This document shows, piece after piece, positions 45,850 through 54,089 of a stretch of DNA of 64,000 nt (positions are counted from its first letter, which is position 1; every line of letters starts with the position of its first letter). A model generated the notes under the pieces. It saw only the letters and a program-made list of their open reading frames with translations, had not been told where the DNA came from and did not search any database. The stretch is from Ilumatobacteraceae bacterium. GTDB lineage: Bacteria > Actinomycetota > Acidimicrobiia > Acidimicrobiales > Ilumatobacteraceae. The stretch spans positions 62,001-126,000 of the forward strand of contig JAGYKR010000006.1 in the NCBI GenBank assembly GCA_018401375.1. The letters are read 5' to 3'. Made by a program: the position numbers and the translations under genes.

Positions 45850-47464
45850 TGGTCGCGCTGCGGCGCCATAGTTGGACGCCGAGCGCGCCGGCTAACACGA
45901 GCACCCCGAGGCCGAGGTCACCGGGGGCCAGCGCGGAGCCGTAGCTATCCCAAGTCCACGGCTTTAACGATCCGTTGACCCCGACACCGAAGCGGCGGCC
46001 AGACGCCCAGAACGCGCCGTTCATCACATAGAGCGAGATCGCTCCGAGCACGCCCGCCATCGCGGTCAGGTTCAGCCCATGGAATCGTGCGGCGTGGGCT
46101 CCGGGAGCACCCGCCAGCAGCAGCGGAATCCCCATGAGAAGGCCCAGGTAGTAGCGACCCTGCCAATAGGTGCTCGTGACATTGCCGGAGTAGAGCTCCA
46201 GCACCCAGGAGGCTGCGATCGCAATGCCAAGGATCGCGCCGATGGTGACCAGTCGGCGGTATTCGCCAAACAGGATCGCCATCGTGACCAATCCGCCGAG
46301 TCCGAGCAGATACAGCATCACCATCGTGGTTGGTACCGGTGCGTCTAACCATCCGAGCACCCCGACCGCCTCGATCAGGTTTGCACCGGTTTGACCAAAG
46401 ATCCGGGAAGCCAAATGGGTGTCAGGGCCACCAGGCCGCACCAAAAACACGACGACCATTGCGGCCACTGATCCCACCGCAACGACACCTACTAGTCCGG
46501 AGCGAATCGCAACACGCGAGGCCGATTCCGCGGCACGATCCCAGGCCCAGCGCACGAGTTCATAGGCTGCGACCGCCACCGGAACTACGAGCCCGGTGAG
46601 AGAAATCCGGTTCCCACTTAGTGCTGCACCACCGAGCGCGAGCACCGTGGAGATGGCGATCAGGATTTGTGGGCCGCGAGCCAAGGCTGTGAACCAGTCC
46701 TTCAGACTGATCGAGCGGAAGGTGAGATAGATCATCAGGATCGCTGCGACCCAAATGATCCCGTCACGGCGCGGCAATATCGCAGCTGCCCATCCGGCTG
46801 CGAGCAGCCATGGCGCCCAGACATGTTGTCTGTTCCAGATCAGGCCCACCCATAGGGCGAGTGCTCCAGCTAGCGCGAGGCCCGACGGATTAACCACCGC
46901 AATCGAAAACCACACCATCGGGGTGATGGCCATCAATACTCCGGCGAGTTGCATCCGCGACCGCCGAGCAATCGTTAAGGCAGCGCCGATCAGCGCGATT
47001 GGAATGGCGGCGTCAAGAATCCGGGCTAAATAGATCGCTGAAGACCCCGATGTCACGAGGCTTGGGATCCCGGGCAAGATGTGGCCCCAGATCGGATACT
47101 CACGGGCGGTGGTCACAATCCCAATCCGTGTATCGGAGTCGATCAAACTCGGCGCACATGAGGCCGGGACATCTGGCTGCAGTTTGAAACAGTCCACATC
47201 GATCGCTAACCAAGCCGGGAGCCGATACTCAGGGACTGCGCCTTCTACGGGGGCGGTGGCTGTCACCTGACCGCGCACCACGGCTGCGGAGCGCACCAGA
47301 TGATGTTGTTCATCAGGGCCACCGGCCATTGGAGTCATCAGAATCCATGACAACATCACCAACGCGATGAGCGCAGTGAACCGGGTGAAGGTACGCCGAT
47401 CATCACGACTCGCAGATGCACTACTTGAAGCTGATGAAACGGTTTTTGACTCTGGTCTGGCCAC
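45845..47464 (-). CDS. DUF2142-family multi-pass membrane protein
   Basis: About 539 aa from GTG 47464. Open sequence upstream to 47704 overlaps the glycosyltransferase gene and is not homologous. Ten or more hydrophobic segments are visible (RFTALIALVMLSWILMTPMA; GLVGVVAVGSVAAMVVVFLV), and an early PxxGGPDEQHHLVRSAAVVR block is the DUF2142 signature. These proteins lie in polysaccharide clusters and resemble lipid-linked-sugar-dependent glycosyltransferases of the GT-C kind. Here the position beside two glycosyltransferases fits. The donor and acceptor are unknown. Confidence 0.82.
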   Translation of the reverse strand: MARPESKTVSSASSSASASRDDRRTFTRFTALIALVMLSWILMTPMAGGPDEQHHLVRSAAVVRGQVTATAPVEGAVPEYRLPAWLAIDVDCFKLQPDVPASCAPSLIDSDTRIGIVTTAREYPIWGHILPGIPSLVTSGSSAIYLARILDAAIPIALIGAALTIARRSRMQLAGVLMAITPMVWFSIAVVNPSGLALAGALALWVGLIWNRQHVWAPWLLAAGWAAAILPRRDGIIWVAAILMIYLTFRSISLKDWFTALARGPQILIAISTVLALGGAALSGNRISLTGLVVPVAVAAYELVRWAWDRAAESASRVAIRSGLVGVVAVGSVAAMVVVFLVRPGGPDTHLASRIFGQTGANLIEAVGVLGWLDAPVPTTMVMLYLLGLGGLVTMAILFGEYRRLVTIGAILGIAIAASWVLELYSGNVTSTYWQGRYYLGLLMGIPLLLAGAPGAHAARFHGLNLTAMAGVLGAISLYVMNGAFWASGRRFGVGVNGSLKPWTWDSYGSALAPGDLGLGVLVLAGALGVQLWRRSATS

Positions 47465-47474
47465 GGCCGAGATG

Positions 47475-48401
47475 TTACCGAGCGCGCCGTTGGCGCTTAG
47501 CCATCCACCGTGCTCGCAGCAGTTCGGGCCCGGCCGCGAGCCCCGTGGCGAGAGCGCGAGCGTGCAGAGCTCGCGGCGGATGGCGCAGTCGGCGAATCGA
47601 CAGCCAGAGCGCACCCCCGATCTGTTGGCCGGTGCCAAAACGCAGGGCGATCCACACGCGGTTGCGTTCTTGGAGGAACCTGACCAACGGGGCATGACCG
47701 ACACCTGAGGTGGTGGATCCTTGAGCGTGAATCACAGAACTCGAGGGGATCAACCAGTATCGCCAACCTTGCTCGGCTCCCCGCAGGGCCAGATCCACAT
47801 CCTCGTAATACAAGAAGTAGCGGGTGTCGAAGCCGCCGAGTGTCTCCCACATCTCGCGGCGCAGCATCACTGCTCCCCCAGAGAAAATCTCGATCTCGGT
47901 GGGTGCGGTCGGAGAGGTCTCTACCGGGTCCCCGTAGCCGATGTCGTTCCCGGCCCCATCAGAACCGAGGCGCACCCCGGCCGAGTTGATGCGCACCTGT
48001 TCCCCGGGACTGGTCTCCAGCAGCATCAGCGGAGCAACAGCACCACAGCGCATATCGCACTGAGCGTCGAGTCCGGCACTCAGTTCACTCCACCAGTTAG
48101 CGGTGACCACGAGATCGTCGTTGAGAACACACACCCGATCTGAACGGGTTGCACTCAGACCCAGGTTCACTGCTGCGCCATAGCCACGATTGATGGTGCT
48201 GATCATCTGGACCTCTGGCCACTTCTCACAGAGCCCTCCGAGCGGTGCCGGATCCGCTCCGTTGTGCACGAGAATGATCCGCACCCCCGGTGTGTGGTCG
48301 CGCACCGACTCGATACAGCGCGCTAACCGCTCCCGGCCATGCTCAGTGGCCGCGGCGTCATGGGTGACGATCACCACTTCGGGTGTGATCTCAGAACTCA
48401 T
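47475..48401 (-). CDS. Family 2 glycosyltransferase (rhamnosyltransferase-like)
   Basis: A 308-aa GT-A enzyme from ATG 48401, overlapping the upstream GT by 4 bp. It has an N-terminal strand VVIVTHDAAATEHGRERLAR, the nucleotide-sugar motif with Asp pairs LNDDLVV, AVNLGLSATRSDRVCVLNDD, GGFDTRYFLYYEDVDLALRG (the EDVDL GT2 motif), and a basic C-terminal helix RARWMAKRQRRAR that can associate with membrane. Similar proteins transfer rhamnose or other deoxysugars in wall polysaccharides. Confidence 0.9.
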   Translation of the reverse strand: MSSEITPEVVIVTHDAAATEHGRERLARCIESVRDHTPGVRIILVHNGADPAPLGGLCEKWPEVQMISTINRGYGAAVNLGLSATRSDRVCVLNDDLVVTANWWSELSAGLDAQCDMRCGAVAPLMLLETSPGEQVRINSAGVRLGSDGAGNDIGYGDPVETSPTAPTEIEIFSGGAVMLRREMWETLGGFDTRYFLYYEDVDLALRGAEQGWRYWLIPSSSVIHAQGSTTSGVGHAPLVRFLQERNRVWIALRFGTGQQIGGALWLSIRRLRHPPRALHARALATGLAAGPELLRARWMAKRQRRAR

Positions 48402-50008
48402 CTGCCCGTCACCCAATCAGCGAGCACCCAATCATCACGGTCGGGGGCCAGATGTGGGTGATAGTACGGGTCAGTCGCCAAGCGTTGTCCCCATCGGCGC
48501 CTGATGAACGCATCATCCTCGGTGGTGGCTTTATCCACTTCGGCGAGGACCCGGCTCACCGATTCAAAATGGTAGAGCTCACTGTGCGGTGTCCAGATCC
48601 GTCGATAGCCGGCGGCTGCAAGTTTCAAGTTGAAATCCACATCATTGAAGTTGGAGGGCAGATCGGTACAGAACCCACCCACCTCGGCGAACACCTCGGC
48701 TCGGGTCAATAGACAGGCTGCGGTCACCCCACCGCATTCGCGGGGCACCCGCAACATCATCCCTAATCCTTCGGTGTCGCCTGGCCATCCCCAATACGCG
48801 TGGCGTGGATTGTGGTTATACACCTGACCGCCGTGTTGGAGTCGGCCATCGGCAAACAACAACTTCGCGCCGACTGCACCCACGTCGGGATCGAGGGCGT
48901 ACGGGATCATCGGATCCAAAAACTCCTCGGTGATCACTTCCACATCGTCGTTGAGTAACAACAACAGTTCACCTGATGCATACAGGGCACCGAGGTTCAC
49001 TTTGGCGGAGAAGTTAAACGGCCCCTCAAACTCAACGATGTGAAACCGATGCGGCCCGGCGGCGCGTTGTGCTGCTGCGAGTACCGCCGGATGTGTTGCC
49101 TCATCAGCAACGATCACAAACTCGATCCGCCGGGAGGTGTGCGCTACCACTGACGCAATCGCGTCGATCAGATGGACGCGCTCCACCCCCCACACCACCG
49201 AGGATGATCCCCGAGTGGGGATGATGATGCTGGTCATCACATCGGGCACTACCCGGCGGATCCGATACACCCCCGGATCTGGCGTCACTTCCACGGTGGC
49301 CTCCCAGCCAAGGCGCGCACAGTGATCGGCGACTGCAGCCCGTCCGGCCTCAAACGCGTACTGCTTGGCATCGGCTTGGCCGGCAGCTACCGACTGCGCA
49401 CCCACTCGCCAGTGATAGAGCACCTCAGGGATATGGACCACCTGTCGGGCCTGTTCGGTGACGCGCAGAATCAGATCATGATCTTGGGATCCTTCGTACT
49501 CGCTACGGAATCCACCCACGGCGAGCATCAGTGCGCGGCGCATCACCGACAGATGCGAGCAATAGTTCTGGGCCCGTAAACGCTCTGGTGACCAGGCCGG
49601 TTTAGTGAAGGGCTGATAGGACCGGCCGTCGGGTGACCAGAGATCCTCATCGCTATAGCAGTAGTCCATCTCGGGGAACTTCTGCGCAGCGGCATTCACC
49701 TGGGCCAAAGCATCTGGCTCCAACAGATCATCATGATCCACGAGCGCGCAAAACTCGCCGGTAGCTAGGCCCAACGCATCATTAGATGCAGCGACGATCC
49801 CGCCGCATTCACCCCGATGCAGCACACGGACTCGTGGATCTTGTTGGGCGGCCTGATCACAGATCGCGGCGATCTCCGCCACCGAACCGTCGTTGACGAG
49901 AATCAGTTCCCAATCAGTGAACTCTTGGGCGGTAATGCTCGCAATCATTTCGCGCAACACCTGCGCAGACGGGTTATACACCGGGGTCAACACCGAGAAC
50001 TTGGTCAT
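48398..50008 (-). CDS. Tandem-domain family 2 glycosyltransferase
   Basis: A 536-aa protein with two GT2-like domains. The first (residues 1-~200) has FSVLTPVYNPSAQVLREMIA, NDGSVAEIAAI, ALVDHDDLLEPDALAQV (the DxD motif) and a helical end RHWRVGAQSVAAGQ-type segment (YHWRVGAQSVAAGQA). The second (~245-500) has MTSIIIPTRGSSSVVWGVER, LLLLLNDDVEVITEEFLDPM, GRLQHGGQVYNHN and FNDVDFNLKLAAAGYRRIWT. Tandem GT2 proteins synthesise repeating polysaccharides such as O-antigen or rhamnan. It overlaps the following GT by 4 bp and the upstream coiled-coil gene by 4 bp. Confidence 0.9.
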   Translation of the reverse strand: MTKFSVLTPVYNPSAQVLREMIASITAQEFTDWELILVNDGSVAEIAAICDQAAQQDPRVRVLHRGECGGIVAASNDALGLATGEFCALVDHDDLLEPDALAQVNAAAQKFPEMDYCYSDEDLWSPDGRSYQPFTKPAWSPERLRAQNYCSHLSVMRRALMLAVGGFRSEYEGSQDHDLILRVTEQARQVVHIPEVLYHWRVGAQSVAAGQADAKQYAFEAGRAAVADHCARLGWEATVEVTPDPGVYRIRRVVPDVMTSIIIPTRGSSSVVWGVERVHLIDAIASVVAHTSRRIEFVIVADEATHPAVLAAAQRAAGPHRFHIVEFEGPFNFSAKVNLGALYASGELLLLLNDDVEVITEEFLDPMIPYALDPDVGAVGAKLLFADGRLQHGGQVYNHNPRHAYWGWPGDTEGLGMMLRVPRECGGVTAACLLTRAEVFAEVGGFCTDLPSNFNDVDFNLKLAAAGYRRIWTPHSELYHFESVSRVLAEVDKATTEDDAFIRRRWGQRLATDPYYHPHLAPDRDDWVLADWVTGR

Positions 50009-50307
50009 GGCACCCGGGGCGCGGCTGGCGGCCGCGGGCGACGCGTTCCTCGGCGCAGCAGCCCACGGATCCGGGCCTTCAGCTCGCGTCGCAACCAGCG
50101 ATGGCTGCGTTGAAGCCGTGCGATCTCGGCCTCAAGTACCCGACACCGACCCTCTAATTCACCGAGTGCGGCCTGTGCCCCTTTGGCGGCATCCACTGCA
50201 CCGAGGAGATCGAGGCGTAACTGGGCGTAGTCGCGTTCCGAAGGCCCGAGTAACGCACGTAATCGTTCCACCTCAGCGCGCAGCTCCTCGTGTTCATGTT
50301 GCGACAT
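50005..50307 (-). CDS. Short coiled-coil protein preceding a glycosyltransferase
   Basis: From ATG 50307 a 100-aa protein begins MSQHEHEELRAEVERLRALL, shows heptad-like leucines to about residue 75 (ARLQRSHRWLRRELKARIRG), and ends in a basic tail (GLLRRGTRRPRPP). Open sequence upstream to 50463 is not convincing. The stop overlaps the start of the minus-strand glycosyltransferase by 4 bp. It mirrors the plus-strand coiled-coil gene at 50358, only 51 bp away across a shared divergent promoter. Likely an assembly or length-determining partner of the GTs. No family recognised. Confidence 0.7.
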   Translation of the reverse strand: MSQHEHEELRAEVERLRALLGPSERDYAQLRLDLLGAVDAAKGAQAALGELEGRCRVLEAEIARLQRSHRWLRRELKARIRGLLRRGTRRPRPPAAPRVP

Positions 50308-50357
50308 GCTTCGGACACTACCCGGGGTGTCTGCACCCGACTTGTACACTTGCGGCC

Positions 50358-50579
50358 GTGTCTGAATCACCGGCTGATCTCGCCGCCACACTGAAGGCCG
50401 AGAACGAGATCCTTCGCCAGCGAATCGAGGCGGCCAGCGCCCAGATCGAGGAGTTGCGCGCACAGGCTGTGGTGCGTCAGGGCGAGATCCGCGCTCTCGC
50501 CGCCCAACTGCCTGAGCGGGTCAGTCGGCGTGGGGTGATCACCGAGATGGCGCGCGGCCTGTTGCGCAAACGCCCATGA
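50358..50579 (+). CDS. Short coiled-coil protein preceding a glycosyltransferase (divergent mirror of 50005)
   Basis: GTG 50358 starts a 73-aa protein (VSESPADLAATLKAENEILR) with a coiled-coil core (EILRQRIEAASAQIEELRAQ, residues ~17-50), then a short basic C-terminus EMARGLLRKRP. The ORF overlaps the GT start at 50576 by 4 bp. Upstream open frame toward 49893 is antisense to the other GT and reads as noncoding. The two divergent genes share design: a small coil with a basic tail, each 4 bp overlapped by a GT. Possibly they dock on membrane and recruit the enzyme. Function not known. Confidence 0.7.
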   Translation: MSESPADLAATLKAENEILRQRIEAASAQIEELRAQAVVRQGEIRALAAQLPERVSRRGVITEMARGLLRKRP

Positions 50580-52477
50580 CGCGCCTCATGGTGCATGTCG
50601 CATCCCGCGGCAACGGGTTCATGACCGACATCGCTACCTGGATCACCGAAGCCACCTGTCAGGCCGGTTACGAGGCCACGCTCGTTGTGGACACCATGCC
50701 AAGGGCCGATGGCGATCTTCATGTTGTGGTGGCACCCCATGAGTTCTTCACCCTCACCGACGCTTCTCGGAGCGAGGTTGCAGCAGGTCTCGCCTCCAGC
50801 ATTCTGATTGGCACCGAGCAGCCCGGGACCACATGGTTTGAGATCGGTGCCGCACTGAGCGCGCGAGCGCTCGCAGTTGCTGACATCAATCTGACCGCCG
50901 TAGATGCTCTCAGGGCGCGCGGTATCGATGCCGTGCACCTGCCCCTCGGCGCTGTGGCGTCCATGATCGCTCCCGGTTCCAGCGGTCCGCGTGCAGATCG
51001 CGCCATCGATGTGATGTTTATGGGCGGCCTAGATGCCCGCCGTGGAGCGGCACTGGCCGAGTTGGCTCCGTATCTCGCGCCCCATCGCTCAGAGATTCGC
51101 TGCGTGATCTCGGATCGCCCGCTGCTGCCGGGAGATCCCGGGGTGGTGCTCGGGGCCGAGAAGTACGCCCGTTTGGCCAACACCCGCATCTTGTTGAACC
51201 TGCACCGTGATAACTCTGGGCGTGACAATGCTGGGCGTGATCACAGCGCGAGCTATCTCGAGTGGGTGCGCCTGATCGAGGCGATGGCCAACCGGGTGGT
51301 GGTGATCACCGAACCGGTGGATGATTACGGACCGCTGATCCCGGGCGCCCATCTGCTCGCCGCCCCCATCACCGAGATGGGCGAGTTACTCACCGACATG
51401 CTCGCCCAACCCGAGCAATGTGATGCGATCGCTGAGCAAGGATTCGCGCTCGTCACCGAGCAGATGGATCTGGCGGCAACGATGGGTGCGTTATGCGAAC
51501 GCTGGAGCGCGATATCGGTCTCTCGCTCATCATCGAGATTGTCCCAACGGCCCACCAGATTGCGCCCCCGACTCCCCCGGCTATCTGTGGGCCGCGGGGT
51601 GTTCCAGCCTTTTGAGGATCTCCGGATGCGTGCCAAAGCCAGCGCGCTTGGCGAACAAAAGTTTCTCCGCGCCCTTGACCGCACCGAGTCTGTTTTACGT
51701 CACGGAGATCCCGATCATTGCGAGATCACCCGCTCGCCGGCCATAACCCGCGAGCGCGCCGCCCCCAAAGTGTCGGTAGTCGTCACCTTGTACAACTACG
51801 CAGGCGTGGTCGCCGAGACGCTGCACAGCGTTGCCGCCAGTATCGATATCGATTATGAGGTGCTCGTCATCGATGACCATTCCCTCGACGATTCGGTGAA
51901 CGTGGCCCGCGAGGCCCTCGAAACCCATCCGGATCTGAACTGGACGTTGGTGGCTCGATCGAGCAATCGGGGTCTTGGGGCCGCCCGCAATCTCGGTGTG
52001 CAGATGGCTGCTGGTGAACATGTGATGATCATCGATGCCGATAATCACGTGTACCCACGGTGTCTGGGTGCACTGAGCGCCACCCTCGACGCGACACCCA
52101 CCGCTTCGGCTACCTGGTCCATTCTTGAGGACTTCGGTGCGCAGCGTGGGTTGCGCTCGGCGGTGGCTTGGGATCCACGCCGGCTGTGTGAGGCGAACTA
52201 TCTCGATGCCCAATCGATGTGGCGTCGTGACGCGTTGATCGCACTCGGTGGCTACCGCGATGACGATGATCTCGTGTACGGCTGGGAGGACTGGGATCTG
52301 TGGTTACGCCTCGCCCATTCGGGCGGCCATGCGGTGTTGCATCCTGAGATCCTCGGGCGCTACCGGGTGCACGAAGTCTCCATGATCGCACTCACCAACT
52401 TGGCCAGAACCCAATCCATCCGAGCCCTCCGCGACCGCTACCCCGATCTCCCCTGGCCGGCTCAGATCGCTCTCTGA
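50576..52477 (+). CDS. Two-domain glycosyltransferase (GT1/GT4-like N-terminus plus GT2)
   Basis: A 633-aa protein. The N-terminal ~300 residues resemble CgeB/GT-B type (MTRLMVHVASRGNGFMTDIA; AIDVMFMGGLDARRGAALAE; RILLNLHRDN; VRLIEAMANRVVVITEPVDD), where MANRVVVITE is the donor-site block. A linker with an Arg-rich segment follows. Residues ~395-633 are a GT2 domain: PKVSVVVTLYNYAGVVAETL, IDDHSLDDSVNVARE, MIIDADNHVYPRCLG (DxD), WEDWDLWLRLAHSGGH, and the ending RDRYPDLPWPAQIAL. This is probably a chain-extending enzyme of the surface polysaccharide. The last 27 bp (plus the 5 bp after the stop) are exactly the left direct repeat of the neighbouring ATPase unit. Confidence 0.88.
   Translation: MTRLMVHVASRGNGFMTDIATWITEATCQAGYEATLVVDTMPRADGDLHVVVAPHEFFTLTDASRSEVAAGLASSILIGTEQPGTTWFEIGAALSARALAVADINLTAVDALRARGIDAVHLPLGAVASMIAPGSSGPRADRAIDVMFMGGLDARRGAALAELAPYLAPHRSEIRCVISDRPLLPGDPGVVLGAEKYARLANTRILLNLHRDNSGRDNAGRDHSASYLEWVRLIEAMANRVVVITEPVDDYGPLIPGAHLLAAPITEMGELLTDMLAQPEQCDAIAEQGFALVTEQMDLAATMGALCERWSAISVSRSSSRLSQRPTRLRPRLPRLSVGRGVFQPFEDLRMRAKASALGEQKFLRALDRTESVLRHGDPDHCEITRSPAITRERAAPKVSVVVTLYNYAGVVAETLHSVAASIDIDYEVLVIDDHSLDDSVNVAREALETHPDLNWTLVARSSNRGLGAARNLGVQMAAGEHVMIIDADNHVYPRCLGALSATLDATPTASATWSILEDFGAQRGLRSAVAWDPRRLCEANYLDAQSMWRRDALIALGGYRDDDDLVYGWEDWDLWLRLAHSGGHAVLHPEILGRYRVHEVSMIALTNLARTQSIRALRDRYPDLPWPAQIAL
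51206..51250. repeat. Tandem 15-bp repeat, three copies, inside the glycosyltransferase
   Basis: Units start at 51206, 51221 and 51236 (CGTGATAACTCTGGG, CGTGACAATGCTGGG, diverged third). They encode three GRDxxx-type blocks (RDNSGRDNAGRDHS) in the linker/loop of the N-terminal domain without breaking the frame. Confidence 0.75.
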
Positions 52478-52482
52478 CCTCA
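52451..52482. repeat. Left 32-bp direct repeat
   Basis: Begins CCCTGGCCGGCTCAGATCGC and includes codons for the last eight residues of the glycosyltransferase (PWPAQIAL, with the stop) plus 5 bp. It is immediately followed by the inverted repeat ATTCG-agcgaa-CGAAT at 52482-52497. Confidence 0.85.
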
Positions 52483-52512
52483 TTCGAGCGAACGAATACC
52501 CACACGCCACCG

Positions 52513-53988
52513 CTATAGCAAGAGCAAGGCAACGAGCGGAGCCGGCACAGCCCACGTCGGGTGGTCAAGGTTGAGCAGCGACTTTGTGGCGAGGATGCCA
52601 CGCCCATACTTCCGCTCGACAACTTGGGCGTCGGACCGCCATCCAGAATCGACCCACTTGCATTCGATCGGAACAGTCTTTACTGCGCCCGCAGCAGTAG
52701 GGACGTCGACGGGTCCGAGGTCAACCTCGTTCCCACTGCCGGTCCGGACGTAGCCGACGGTGTCCCCGCCGACCCATCTACCCTCTTCGAGATCGTCGAT
52801 CCGGCGAGCCAAGGTGACGGCAATGGTGGCCTCAGTGAGGGCCGTCATGTCCGCCATCACCAGTCCGGAGCGCAGGCGGGAAGGTAGGTGGGCCAGTAGC
52901 GGGTCGGTGACGTAGATTTTCATCTGTGCGTTCTCGACTTTTGCTACGTCGTCGTGTCGGGGGCACCACAGCCCAGCGAAGGACGTCACCATGCGGTTCA
53001 GACGGGTGCCGGCCGCAACGCGACCGACGCTGAGATGCTCGGCTGTGTCCCTGACGCTAAGGGGACTTGCCATTCGGCGCACGACTTGGTCGAGGAGCAG
53101 CGATAGCGAGTGCTGCGGCCCGTCGGGATCCACATCGCGGTGCAACCAAGCTGCGATGTCCTGAATGAAGCCGTCGGAGACCGAACCTTGATGGACGTGC
53201 TCTGCGACAGCGCGCGGGAATCCTCCGCAGGTCAGGTAGTCCTGCCATGCGAGGTCGTAACCGTCGACCTCGAACGCCAACGATCGCAGTTCTTCCTTCA
53301 CAGTGGGATCTTGCAGATGGGCAGGATGGACGGTTTCGGGAAGTGGGAGGTCCCTACCTGTCGCCTTGACGAACTCACGGAACGTCATCGGGAACAGGTG
53401 CCGGACCCGGCGGAGTCCAACGGTCCCTGCCCGACCAGCAAGGAGATTGCCCTCCACATCCTCGCCGGGCACCCACCGACTACCAGTGACGACGACTGTG
53501 TCGTCGCCGAACCCATTACTAGCACTGTCGCGTGCTGCCTTAAGGACCGCTGTCCAACCCTTCACGGCACTCACCTCGTCGAGTAGCCAAACACGGGTCG
53601 GTTCCTCCCCTCCTCCGACGCGGGTGAGTTCCCTGCCGAGAGTGAGCGCACGCCGCAAGTCGCGAGCGGCCATGCCGTCGCACGGAAGGTGGATGATCTG
53701 GCGTGCGTCCACGTCGGTGCGCCCGCAGAGGTCGGCGGCCAGATCGAGGAGAGCGACGCTTTTGCCGACTCGACGAGGGCCGGTCAGCACGACGAGCGAA
53801 TCGCCGATGGGACCGCTGGCGAGGTCGCCTAAGACCGACGGACGATGGCCAAGGTCAAATCGTGACCGGTCCCGAAGGAGACGGTGGTTCTGGGCCCATG
53901 CGAGCTGGTCATCGCCGCGGGCTGCAGCCTTCCACCACGGATTTGCATCCGTAAAAATTCGCCGGATTTCATCATCACGCATGACCAT
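52513..53988 (-). CDS. AAA_14/DUF4143-type ATPase with PD-(D/E)XK-like C-terminus
   Basis: A ~491-aa protein from ATG 53988, with alternatives at 53982 or at 54042 (open but probably upstream). Order: N-terminal region; AAA_14 ATPase with Walker A GPRRVGKSVALLDL, Walker B VWLLDEVSAVKGW, sensor VTGSRW, and FPMTFREFVKATGR; then CGGFPRAVAEHVHQGSVSDG; a DUF4143-like winged-helix C-terminal part, and GNEVDLGPVDVPTAA/VPIECKWVDSG (PD-(D/E)XK-type acid-Lys). Such solitary ATPases are widespread, highly duplicated, and often linked to mobility or to immunity. This copy is the sole gene of a direct-repeat-bounded unit. Its function is unproven. Confidence 0.82.
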   Translation of the reverse strand: MVMRDDEIRRIFTDANPWWKAAARGDDQLAWAQNHRLLRDRSRFDLGHRPSVLGDLASGPIGDSLVVLTGPRRVGKSVALLDLAADLCGRTDVDARQIIHLPCDGMAARDLRRALTLGRELTRVGGGEEPTRVWLLDEVSAVKGWTAVLKAARDSASNGFGDDTVVVTGSRWVPGEDVEGNLLAGRAGTVGLRRVRHLFPMTFREFVKATGRDLPLPETVHPAHLQDPTVKEELRSLAFEVDGYDLAWQDYLTCGGFPRAVAEHVHQGSVSDGFIQDIAAWLHRDVDPDGPQHSLSLLLDQVVRRMASPLSVRDTAEHLSVGRVAAGTRLNRMVTSFAGLWCPRHDDVAKVENAQMKIYVTDPLLAHLPSRLRSGLVMADMTALTEATIAVTLARRIDDLEEGRWVGGDTVGYVRTGSGNEVDLGPVDVPTAAGAVKTVPIECKWVDSGWRSDAQVVERKYGRGILATKSLLNLDHPTWAVPAPLVALLLL

Positions 53989-54025
53989 GACTTTAGCTGT
54001 TGCCCGAACCAAATCATGGGGGGGT

Positions 54026-54047
54026 TTTGGTTGGATGATCAACCAAA
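54026..54047. repeat. Inverted repeat TTTGGTTG-GATGAT-CAACCAAA
   Basis: 8-bp perfect arms around a 6-bp spacer directly upstream of the ATPase gene, overlapping its longest possible start codon (54042). A seven-G run precedes it (54018-54024). It could be an operator for the ATPase promoter, or part of the unit's right end. Confidence 0.55.
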
Positions 54048-54071
54048 GGGGTGGGGGGTTTGGCGCGCTCC

Positions 54072-54089
54072 CCGGCCAGCCCTGGCCGG
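54072..54089. repeat. Palindrome CCGGCCAG-cc-CTGGCCGG spanning the right repeat boundary
   Basis: The unit's last 8 bp before the right direct repeat are the reverse complement of bases inside it, with two C's between, giving a perfect 8-bp-arm hairpin only at the right end (the left copy is not palindromic). This type of asymmetric terminal hairpin is seen at sites recognised as single strands or by site-specific recombinases. Confidence 0.55.

Noticed and set aside
45829-45850. Repeated GGTCTAGTTCAAC as a possible integration site
   Set aside because: It is a short tandem duplication covering two convergent stop codons, with no neighbouring integrase or tRNA. The tandem-duplication explanation is enough.
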